Positions 1 through 5,556 of a stretch of DNA of 6,231 nucleotides are shown piece after piece. The stretch covers positions 1-6,231 of the forward strand of contig JAEWEH010000404.1 in NCBI GenBank assembly GCA_023389535.1, written 5' to 3'. A program made the position numbers and the translations under genes. The notes below the pieces were generated by a model. That model was not told the DNA's origin and did no database searches. It worked only from the letters and a program-made list of their open reading frames with translations. Each line of letters opens with the position of its first letter. The first letter of the stretch is position 1. The DNA comes from Pseudomonadota bacterium (GTDB taxonomy: Bacteria > Pseudomonadota > Gammaproteobacteria > Burkholderiales > Burkholderiaceae_B).

Positions 1-2111
1 TCGTCAAAGTCTTGCTTTGGTCAGGTGTGGGCTTGCTGTCGGTGCTGGTACTGGCGGTCGCCTTCGTGGCGCTGTTCGATTGGAACTACGCCAGGCCATG
101 GGTCAACCGGCAGGCCAGTGAAGTGGCGGGCAGGCAGGTCACGATTAATGGTGATCTGGACGTGGACTGGTCCAGGCATACAGAGCAGGGGGGGCTGAGC
201 CGTTGCGTGCCATGGCCGCGGGTGACCGCCCACGATATTGTCGTAGGCAGTCCCTGGGAAGGCGAGAATCAGGACATGGCGAAGGTGTCCCGCCTTTCCA
301 TCGTACTGAATCCCGTGCCTCTGCTCGACCATACTATTGAGCTCGACAGCCTGGATATCGAAGAAGCGGACGTGTTGCTGGAGCGCCGGGCCGATGGCCA
401 GGCCAACTGGGTGCTCGAGAAAAAAGACAAAGACAGCCCGCCCTCGAAGTGGCGGGTCGACCTGCAAAAAATATCGTTGAAGCGGGTCAGGGCGCAGGTG
501 GTCGACGCGGCCAGCAAACTGGACCTGAAAGCCGAATTGGACAGCCTGCAAGATGGCGGTTCCGGTGGCTATGGCTTAGGCTGGAAAGCCAGCGGCACTT
601 ATAACGATGCGGAAATCGGAGGCGAGGGCAAAACCGGCGGCATATTGTCTTTGCGTGAAGGCAGCGACCCTTTCCCATTGAGCGGCAAGGTCAGCATCGG
701 TGGCACCACCATAGAGCTCGAGGGCTCGGTGACGCGCCCGCAAAAGCTGGCTTCGCTTGACGTGCGCCTGAAGCTGGCCGGGCCTACGATGTCCGACTTG
801 CTTCCTCTGATAGGGGTCGCGCTGCCGCATACCCCTCCCTATAGCACTGAAGGAAGGCTGATCGCGATGCTCGAAGGCGAAGACGATCGCTGGCGCTATG
901 AAAATTTCCAGGGCAAGGTCGGGGAAAGCGACCTGGAAGGTACGCTGGTCTATCAGATCCGCGAGCCGCGCCCACTGCTTAGCGGCGAGGTCGAATCCAA
1001 ACTGCTGCGCTTCCAGGATTTGGGTCCGCTGATTGGGGCGGACACCAGCGACGTGAAGTCTGCCGATTCCAAAAAACAGAAAAGCCGCCAGCCGGCTGGC
1101 AAAGCGTTGCCGGTGACGGAAATTAATACCGATGCATGGGGGGTGATGGACGCGGATGTGAAGTTCGAAGGAAAGCGAATATTGCGCGACAAGGACCTGC
1201 CTTTAGATAATATCGAAGCCCATGTGAAGCTCAATGACAAAGTGCTAAGTCTGACGCCCCTGAACTTTGGGGTGGCCGGGGGCACTTTGGGCAATACCAT
1301 CAAGCTGGATGGGAAGTCGGATCCCATCAAGGCCGAACTCAAGACGCGCGCGCGCCACTTGCAGCTGAAGAAGCTTTTCCCCGGCGCCGAATCCATGAAT
1401 GCAAGTTTTGGCGAATTGCACGGCGATGCCGAGCTCTCCGGAGCCGGCAATTCCATTGCCGAGTTGCTGGGACATTCCAACGGTGAACTGAAGGCGCTTG
1501 TCAGCCGGGGTACGATCAGTCACTTCCTGCTGGAGGCGGCAGGCTTGAATGTCGCCAACATGATCATGGTGAAATTATTCGGCGACGAACAGATCGTACT
1601 GGATTGCCTGGCAGCCGACTTCGGCGTCAGGAAAGGGGTCATGGACGCGCGCGCGTTCCGGCTGGAAACGGATGACGTCGTCGTGACCATCACCGGCCAG
1701 ATCAATTTGGCCACTGAGCGCCTAGATCTGGACATACGCCCGGAAAACAAGACAGTGCGGGTGTTCACCTTGCGTTCGCCCTTGTACGCCAAAGGCACCT
1801 TCAAAAACCCCGACGTGGGGGTGCAGGCCGGACCACTGTTGGCCCGGGCCGGCGCTGCGGTGGCGCTGGGTGTATTGGCCACACCGTTTGCCGCCTTGCT
1901 GCCCTTGCTTAACGTGGGCACCGACGACGGCGGTGGTTGCGGTTCTTTGGTGGCTCAGGCGAAGCAAGACCCCAAAGCGCCTCCGCCGGGACAAGCAGCG
2001 CCTGCAAAGCCGGATGGCGCCGAGCAAGGCAACGACAAGCAGAACGGCAAAAACCAAAGCGCCGAGAAGTCCAACCGCGAAAACTGGCCGTCCAACCAAC
2101 CGAAGCCCTGA
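1..2111 (+). CDS. AsmA family protein (5' end cut by window edge)
   Basis: This is a large envelope protein of the AsmA family. Relatives (E. coli AsmA, YhjG, YicH) are anchored in the inner membrane, extend into the periplasm, and are linked to outer-membrane assembly and lipid traffic. Counting from the in-frame TTG at 12: residues 2-22 are one hydrophobic anchor; residues 25-130 resemble the AsmA N-terminal domain, with a PWPRVTAHDI segment at 67-76; residues 343-366 are a charged linker; about 490-605 is the conserved C-terminal AsmA region (GELKALVSRG, then IRPENKTVRVFTLRSPLYAKGTF). A hydrophobic stretch lies at 611-633, and a polar tail rich in K, Q, N and P runs from 650 to 699. The frame stays open to the left edge (Val-Lys-Val before the TTG) and a basic residue before the anchor is expected, so the true start is probably a few codons upstream. 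Cysteines 532 and 643 flank the C-terminal region. The family call is firm; the cellular role is inferred from relatives. Confidence 0.9.
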   Translation, partial: VKVLLWSGVGLLSVLVLAVAFVALFDWNYARPWVNRQASEVAGRQVTINGDLDVDWSRHTEQGGLSRCVPWPRVTAHDIVVGSPWEGENQDMAKVSRLSIVLNPVPLLDHTIELDSLDIEEADVLLERRADGQANWVLEKKDKDSPPSKWRVDLQKISLKRVRAQVVDAASKLDLKAELDSLQDGGSGGYGLGWKASGTYNDAEIGGEGKTGGILSLREGSDPFPLSGKVSIGGTTIELEGSVTRPQKLASLDVRLKLAGPTMSDLLPLIGVALPHTPPYSTEGRLIAMLEGEDDRWRYENFQGKVGESDLEGTLVYQIREPRPLLSGEVESKLLRFQDLGPLIGADTSDVKSADSKKQKSRQPAGKALPVTEINTDAWGVMDADVKFEGKRILRDKDLPLDNIEAHVKLNDKVLSLTPLNFGVAGGTLGNTIKLDGKSDPIKAELKTRARHLQLKKLFPGAESMNASFGELHGDAELSGAGNSIAELLGHSNGELKALVSRGTISHFLLEAAGLNVANMIMVKLFGDEQIVLDCLAADFGVRKGVMDARAFRLETDDVVVTITGQINLATERLDLDIRPENKTVRVFTLRSPLYAKGTFKNPDVGVQAGPLLARAGAAVALGVLATPFAALLPLLNVGTDDGGGCGSLVAQAKQDPKAPPPGQAAPAKPDGAEQGNDKQNGKNQSAEKSNRENWPSNQPKP

Positions 2112-2133
2112 AACGTCGCTAGGACATCAAGTG

Positions 2134-2676
2134 CTAGTCCTCCGATGAGGCGTTTGAGCGACTCGTGCCCTTGCCCGCTGGCTGGGTGGATTTCACGGGT
2201 TCGATATGCTTCTCCACCCGTCTGACCACGGCCAGTATGAATAGTGCCGCCAGTGTACTGACGATGGCCGTGGCTTCACGGCCCATGCCTGCAGCGATGC
2301 CGATGGCCGCCGCCACCCAGACGCTTGCAGCCGTGGTCAGCCCTTTGACTTCTTCGTGGTCGCTAAGCTTGATGATCGCACCCGCACCCAGGAAACCTAT
2401 GCCGGCCACGATGCCCTGCAGCACGCGGCTGACATCGGCTTCCGGCATACCGCTTTGCAAGGGCACCAGCACGAATATCGCCGCGCCCAACGACACCAGC
2501 ATGTGAGTGCGCAGGCCGGCCGCCTTGCCTTGTGTTTCACGCTCGTAGCCGATGGCCGCGCCCAGCAAAATGGCCATGAGCAGCCGCACGATGATGCGGG
2601 TGGCTTCGGCGGCGTCGGCGATATCGGAGAACTCCTGGATGATGGCGAACCATATGCTGGCAAGGATTTCAGTCAT
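2134..2676 (-). CDS. MgtC/SapB family membrane protein, short form
   Basis: A 180-residue inner-membrane protein of the MgtC/SapB family. Salmonella MgtC supports survival in macrophages and at low Mg2+ and acts on the F1Fo ATP synthase; short relatives such as E. coli SapB/YhiD are poorly understood. Family signatures are clear: GYERETQGKAAGLRTHMLV at 43-61, then VSRVLQGIVAGIGFLGAGAI at 82-101, and GLTTAASVWVAAAIGIAAG at 112-130. Hydrophobic segments fall near 27-45, 58-73, 86-103, 116-130 and 135-151. The protein ends in a short polar tail, so it lacks the extra soluble C-terminal domain of full-length MgtC (about 230 residues). The ATG at 2676 was chosen because family similarity begins right after it and GGAG (2686-2689 on the complement) sits 9 nt upstream. 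The frame stays open to 2868, but that extension would overlap the divergent pmp3-like gene and is not family-like. It is transcribed towards the AsmA gene. The role here (ion or envelope stress) is inferred. Confidence 0.9.
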   Translation of the reverse strand: MTEILASIWFAIIQEFSDIADAAEATRIIVRLLMAILLGAAIGYERETQGKAAGLRTHMLVSLGAAIFVLVPLQSGMPEADVSRVLQGIVAGIGFLGAGAIIKLSDHEEVKGLTTAASVWVAAAIGIAAGMGREATAIVSTLAALFILAVVRRVEKHIEPVKSTQPAGKGTSRSNASSED

Positions 2677-2677
2677 G

Positions 2678-2708
2678 TTGGCGGGCTCCGGTAAGCAGAG
2701 GTTAGAAT
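2678..2708 (+). promoter_or_regulatory. Candidate promoter for the pmp3-like gene and possibly the transporter genes
   Basis: TAGAAT at 2703-2708 matches TATAAT at 5 of 6 positions. The best -35 candidate is TTGGCG at 2678-2683 (4 of 6), but the 19-nt spacer is longer than ideal. The -10 box shares five bases with the oppositely directed candidate -10 box of the mgtC-like gene. Weak evidence; the 70-nt gap must nevertheless hold at least the mgtC promoter and is the most likely place for this one. Confidence 0.25.
2686..2689 (-). promoter_or_regulatory. Ribosome binding site of the mgtC-like gene
   Basis: Read on the minus strand, GGAG lies 9 nt before the ATG at 2676. It decides the start of the mgtC-like gene in favour of this ATG over the in-frame ATG codons further upstream (up to 2868). 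Confidence 0.6.
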
Positions 2709-2733
2709 AGCAGGCCCTGGAAATAATCATCAA
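2704..2733 (-). promoter_or_regulatory. Candidate sigma70-type promoter for the mgtC-like gene
   Basis: On the minus strand TTGATG (complement of 2728-2733, 4 of 6 to TTGACA) is followed after 18 nt by TATTCT (complement of 2704-2709, 4 of 6 to TATAAT). Transcription would start near 2697 and give a leader of about 20 nt that includes the ribosome binding site. The spacing and position fit, but both boxes are imperfect, so this is only a candidate. Confidence 0.3.
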
Positions 2734-2746
2734 ATGGTTTGCACCC

Positions 2747-2935
2747 ATGAGACTGCTCATCGCCCTGTTGCTGCCCTGGCTGACCTTTTTCACCATAGGC
2801 CGGCCTTTTGCCGGCATTTTCTGCCTGGTGCTGCAGCTGACCCTCATAGGCTGGCTGCCGGCCGCCATCTGGGCCGTCTATGCCTTGGGCCAATACAAGA
2901 CGGATAAAAAGATCGCCAAGGCTTTGCAGCGCTGA
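2747..2935 (+). CDS. YqaE/Pmp3 family small membrane protein
   Basis: A 62-residue, very hydrophobic protein with two predicted membrane spans (about 2-17 and 23-47) and a basic, polar C-terminal end (QYKTDKKIAKALQR). The pattern of a proline at the end of the first span (LLPWLTFF), a GRP turn, then LTLIGWLPAAIWAVYAL matches the YqaE/Pmp3 (UPF0057) family. Members are 50-60-residue stress-induced peptides; yeast Pmp3 affects membrane potential and cation sensitivity. The canonical PP pair of the first span is PW here, as I recall from proteobacterial members. The ATG at 2747 is the only sensible start, but no good Shine-Dalgarno sequence precedes it. It is divergent from the mgtC-like gene and ends 31 nt before the ABC ATPase gene on the same strand, so it may be co-transcribed with the transporter. 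A functional link to the transporter is not shown by the sequence. Confidence 0.85.
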   Translation: MRLLIALLLPWLTFFTIGRPFAGIFCLVLQLTLIGWLPAAIWAVYALGQYKTDKKIAKALQR

Positions 2936-2966
2936 CACAGCCCAAGCCGCAGCATGCCGTAATACC

Positions 2967-4502
2967 ATGAGCACACGTCTGACCCTGAAGGGCATCACCA
3001 AGCGCTATCCGGCGGTCGTCGCCAACGACAGCGTCGGCCTGACGGTGTTGCCAGGCGAAATCCATGCTGTGTTGGGCGAAAACGGCGCTGGCAAATCCAC
3101 CCTGATGAAAATCATCTACGGGGTGACCAAGCCGGACGCTGGCTCGCTGTATTGGAATGGCCAGGAAACCCAGATCGCCAACCCTGCGGCTGCCCGGCGT
3201 TTGGGCATAGGCATGGTGTTCCAGCATTTTTCGCTTTTCGATACCCTGACGGTGGCCGAAAACATCGCGCTGGGCTTGCCTGCCGGCACAAGTATGGCTG
3301 CACTGGAGCAGCAGATTGCCGCCACGGCACGCCAGTATGGCCTGGATCTCGAGCCCAGGCGACATGTCCACACCTTATCCGTGGGCGAACGCCAACGCGT
3401 CGAAATCGTGCGCGCCTTGCTGGGCAAGCCGCAGCTGCTCATTCTGGACGAACCCACTTCGGTGCTGACTCCGCAAGCCGTGCTTGCCCTGTTCGACACT
3501 TTACGCAAGCTGGCCGCCGAGGGCTGCAGCATTCTATATATCAGCCATAAGCTGGATGAAATCCGTAGTCTGTGCCACGCGTGCACGGTGTTGCGCGGGG
3601 GGCGGGTAGCCGGGGTGTGCGATCCGCGCCAGGAAACCGAAGCGTCCCTATCGCGCATGATGATAGGGGCCGAGCCGCCTTTGATCGAGCATCGGCAGCA
3701 GGCAGCGGGCCAAGTCATGCTCTCGGTACGCAAGCTGTCGCTGCCCCGGGCCCATCCTTTCGCCACGGAGCTGAAGGAAATAGATCTGGACCTGCATGCC
3801 GGGGAAATCCTCGGCGTCGCAGGGGTCTCGGGCAACGGGCAGCAGGAATTGCTGGCAGCCCTGTCCGGCGAGGACCTGCGCACCGACCCGCAAGCCATCC
3901 TGCTGGGCGGCGTACCCGTCGGCCGCCGTTCGGCGGCCTGGCGCCGGGCGCGGGGCCTGGCTTTTGTTCCCGAGGAGCGGCTGGGCCGGGGCGCGGTGCC
4001 CGAATTGTCTCTAGCGCGCAATATGTTGTTGTCGCACCAAGGCGCCGGCACGATCCGGCGCGGCCTGGTCAGGCGCAGCGCCATCCATGTGCTGGCAGGC
4101 GGCATCATCCAGCGCTTCAGGGTGAAGGCAGGGGGGCCCAAGGCGGCCGCTGCCAGCCTGTCTGGCGGCAACCTGCAAAAGTTCATCATTGGCCGCGAAG
4201 TCGAACGCAAGCCCAAAGTGTTGCTCGTGGCCCAGCCCACCTGGGGTGTCGATGTAGGGGCGGCCGCACAGATACGCGCCGAGCTGCTCGCCTTGCGGGA
4301 CGCAGGCTGCGCTCTGTTGGTGATTTCTGAAGAGCTGGATGAATTATTTGAAATCTCCGACCGGCTGGTGGTCCTGTCGCGGGGCCGGCTGTCGCCCGCC
4401 ATCCAAACGGCGCAAGCCGACCTCGATCTGATAGGCCGCTGGATGAGCGGTCTATGGGACAGCGGGCCGCAAGCCCCGCACACGGAGCAGACACATGTTT
4501 AA
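2967..4502 (+). CDS. ABC transporter ATP-binding protein, two nucleotide-binding domains (nucleoside/BMP type)
   Basis: This 511-residue cytoplasmic ATPase powers a BmpA/NupNOPQ-type importer, a family known for nucleoside uptake. The first domain is complete: Walker A GENGAGKST at 37-45, Q-loop Gln86, signature LSVGE at 137-141, Walker B LLILDEPT at 157-164 and H-loop His194. The second domain (from about 252) is degenerate: the P-loop reads GVSGNGQQEL (286-295) without the lysine and Ser/Thr, Walker B ends in AQPT (422-425) in place of DEPT, and the H-loop position is Glu455. Its signature LSGGNLQK (398-405) is intact. Such a two-domain protein with a decayed second site is normal for the sugar/nucleoside group (compare RbsA, YufO), and about 510 residues is the usual length. 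The ATG at 2967 was chosen because family similarity starts there (MSTRLTLKGITKRYP). It has no clear Shine-Dalgarno sequence, and the only in-frame upstream ATG (2880) lies inside the pmp3-like gene. The 3' end overlaps the first permease gene by 8 nt. Confidence 0.93.
   Translation: MSTRLTLKGITKRYPAVVANDSVGLTVLPGEIHAVLGENGAGKSTLMKIIYGVTKPDAGSLYWNGQETQIANPAAARRLGIGMVFQHFSLFDTLTVAENIALGLPAGTSMAALEQQIAATARQYGLDLEPRRHVHTLSVGERQRVEIVRALLGKPQLLILDEPTSVLTPQAVLALFDTLRKLAAEGCSILYISHKLDEIRSLCHACTVLRGGRVAGVCDPRQETEASLSRMMIGAEPPLIEHRQQAAGQVMLSVRKLSLPRAHPFATELKEIDLDLHAGEILGVAGVSGNGQQELLAALSGEDLRTDPQAILLGGVPVGRRSAAWRRARGLAFVPEERLGRGAVPELSLARNMLLSHQGAGTIRRGLVRRSAIHVLAGGIIQRFRVKAGGPKAAAASLSGGNLQKFIIGREVERKPKVLLVAQPTWGVDVGAAAQIRAELLALRDAGCALLVISEELDELFEISDRLVVLSRGRLSPAIQTAQADLDLIGRWMSGLWDSGPQAPHTEQTHV
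3921..3938 (+). repeat. Perfect GC-rich inverted repeat inside the ATPase gene
   Basis: GGCCGCC at 3921-3927 and GGCGGCC at 3932-3938 are exact reverse complements around a GTTC loop, so the transcript can form a 7-bp all-GC hairpin. It lies within codons 319-324 of the ATPase (Gly-Arg-Arg-Ser-Ala-Ala), in the degenerate second domain. No T-run follows, so it is not an intrinsic terminator. It may simply reflect GC-rich Arg/Ala codons. Confidence 0.5.
4482..4487 (+). promoter_or_regulatory. Ribosome binding site of the first permease gene
   Basis: ACGGAG lies 7 nt before the ATG at 4495, inside the end of the ATPase gene. It supports the start that overlaps the ATPase stop codon by 8 nt and points to coupled translation. 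Confidence 0.6.
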
Positions 4503-5556
4503 GCTGGAGCCGCGGGCGCGTCCATCCGCCTGGATGGCCTGGCTATCGCCGGTGCTGGCGGTCGTGCTGACCATGGCTTGCGGCTTTGTCCTGTTCATTG
4601 CGGTCGGCAAGGACCCTATTGCCAGTCTGGAGGTGTTCTTTCTCGAGCCGATCAAGGACTTGCAGGGCTGGTCCGAACTGGGCGTCAAGATTGCGCCGCT
4701 GCTGCTGATCTCCGTGGGCCTGGCCATTGCGTTCAGGGCGAATGTCTTCAACATCGGTGCGGAAGGGCAACTGGTGATGGGCGCCATCGCCGCGGGCGCC
4801 TTCGTGCTGGCCATCGATGAAAGCAGCGATGGCGGCCCCTGGTTGATTGCGGTGACGCTGGCGGCAGGCGCCGTCGGCGGCATGTTGTGGGCGTCGATCG
4901 TGGCCTGGCTGCGCGATCGCTACAACGCCAACGAAATTCTGGTGTCGCTGATGCTGGTCTATGTGGCGCAATTGCTGCTCAGCTATCTCGTGCATGGCGT
5001 TTTGATGGACCCGGATGGTTTCGGTTTTCCGCAGTCGCGTCTTTTTGCGGACGGCTTCCTGCTGCCCGCCGTGATTCCGGGTACGCGCCTGCATTGGGGG
5101 GCGGTGCTGGCGCTGCTGGCGGCCGTGGCCGGCTGGCTGTATTTGTCGCGCAGCTTCTCGGGTTTCAAGCTGCAGGTGGGGGGCATCGCGCCCCTGGCCG
5201 CCCGCTACGCCGGGTTTTCCTCGCGCCGCTCTTTATGGATTTCCATGCTGGTTTCGGGCGGTCTGGCCGGCGTGGCGGGCGCCAGCGAAGTGATGGGTCC
5301 TATCGGCCAACTGACGCCTTCGATTTCACCCGGCTACGGCTTCGCCGCGATTATCGTTGCGTTTGTCGGCCGCTTGCATCCGATAGGCGTGATATTTTCC
5401 AGTTTCATCATGGCCCTGCTGTACATCGGCGGTGAACTTTCCCAGAGCCGACTGGGCATGCCCAGTGCCATCACAGGCATCTTCCAGGGTATCTTGCTAT
5501 TTTCGCTACTCGCTTGCGATGTGCTGGTGAACAACCGGCTGCGCTGGAGAAAATAA
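4495..5556 (+). CDS. ABC transporter permease, BPD_transp_2 family (first permease of nucleoside-type importer)
   Basis: A 353-residue inner-membrane permease of the branched-chain amino acid/ribose/nucleoside type (BPD_transp_2), equivalent to NupP/YufP of Bacillus subtilis. It forms half of the import channel. A cytoplasmic N-terminus (1-14) is followed by a first span at about 15-37, a periplasmic stretch, and about eight more spans. Family-typical stretches are FRANVFNIGAEGQLVMGA (80-97), NANEILVSLMLVYVA (144-158), the ATPase-contact region LQVGGIAPLAARYAGF (226-241), GLAGVAGASEVMG (256-268) and SPGYGFAAIIVAFVGRLHPIG (278-298). The length is normal for this subunit. The ATG overlaps the ATPase gene by 8 nt behind a good ribosome binding site, and the TAA stop overlaps the ATG of the next permease (TAATG), so the three genes are almost certainly one operon. 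The substrate is not readable from the permease; purine nucleosides or related bases are the likeliest by family. Confidence 0.93.
   Translation: MFKLEPRARPSAWMAWLSPVLAVVLTMACGFVLFIAVGKDPIASLEVFFLEPIKDLQGWSELGVKIAPLLLISVGLAIAFRANVFNIGAEGQLVMGAIAAGAFVLAIDESSDGGPWLIAVTLAAGAVGGMLWASIVAWLRDRYNANEILVSLMLVYVAQLLLSYLVHGVLMDPDGFGFPQSRLFADGFLLPAVIPGTRLHWGAVLALLAAVAGWLYLSRSFSGFKLQVGGIAPLAARYAGFSSRRSLWISMLVSGGLAGVAGASEVMGPIGQLTPSISPGYGFAAIIVAFVGRLHPIGVIFSSFIMALLYIGGELSQSRLGMPSAITGIFQGILLFSLLACDVLVNNRLRWRK
5545..5550 (+). promoter_or_regulatory. Ribosome binding site of the second permease gene
   Basis: TGGAGA ends 5 nt before the ATG at 5556 and lies inside the end of the first permease gene. Together with the TAATG stop/start overlap it supports coupled translation of the two permeases. 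Confidence 0.6.

Noticed and set aside
953..1480. A 175-codon minus-strand open frame inside the AsmA gene
   Set aside because: Ser/Pro-rich, no family resemblance, wholly covered by the AsmA-family frame.
1340..1660. Two short CG-alternating runs (near 1344 and 1648) as a possible Z-DNA or repeat signal
   Set aside because: They are only about 10 nt each, encode Ala-Arg codons in frame, and are expected in GC-rich coding DNA.
2119..2141. Short inverted repeat (AGGAC...GTCCT, also CTAG...CTAG) in the gap between the convergent genes, as a bidirectional terminator
   Set aside because: The stem is at most 5 bp with an 11-nt loop and no T-run on either side.
2165..2694. Plus-strand open frames antisense to the mgtC-like gene (113 and 112 codons)
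   Set aside because: They are shadows of the mgtC-like gene; its minus-strand frame carries the conserved family motifs.
2677..2868. N-terminal extension of the mgtC-like gene up to the ATG at 2868
   Set aside because: The extra 64 residues do not look like an MgtC N-terminus, would overlap the divergent pmp3-like gene, and the ATG at 2676 has its own ribosome binding site.
2880..2966. N-terminal extension of the ABC ATPase from the ATG at 2880
   Set aside because: The extra 29 residues lie mostly inside the pmp3-like gene in another frame and have no ABC-family character; similarity starts at the ATG at 2967.
3116..4483. A 455-codon open frame on the minus strand, antisense to the ABC ATPase
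   Set aside because: Its translation is rich in Ser, Arg, Pro and Ala with no recognisable domain. It is the usual antisense shadow of a GC-rich gene, and the + strand frame is an unmistakable ABC ATPase.
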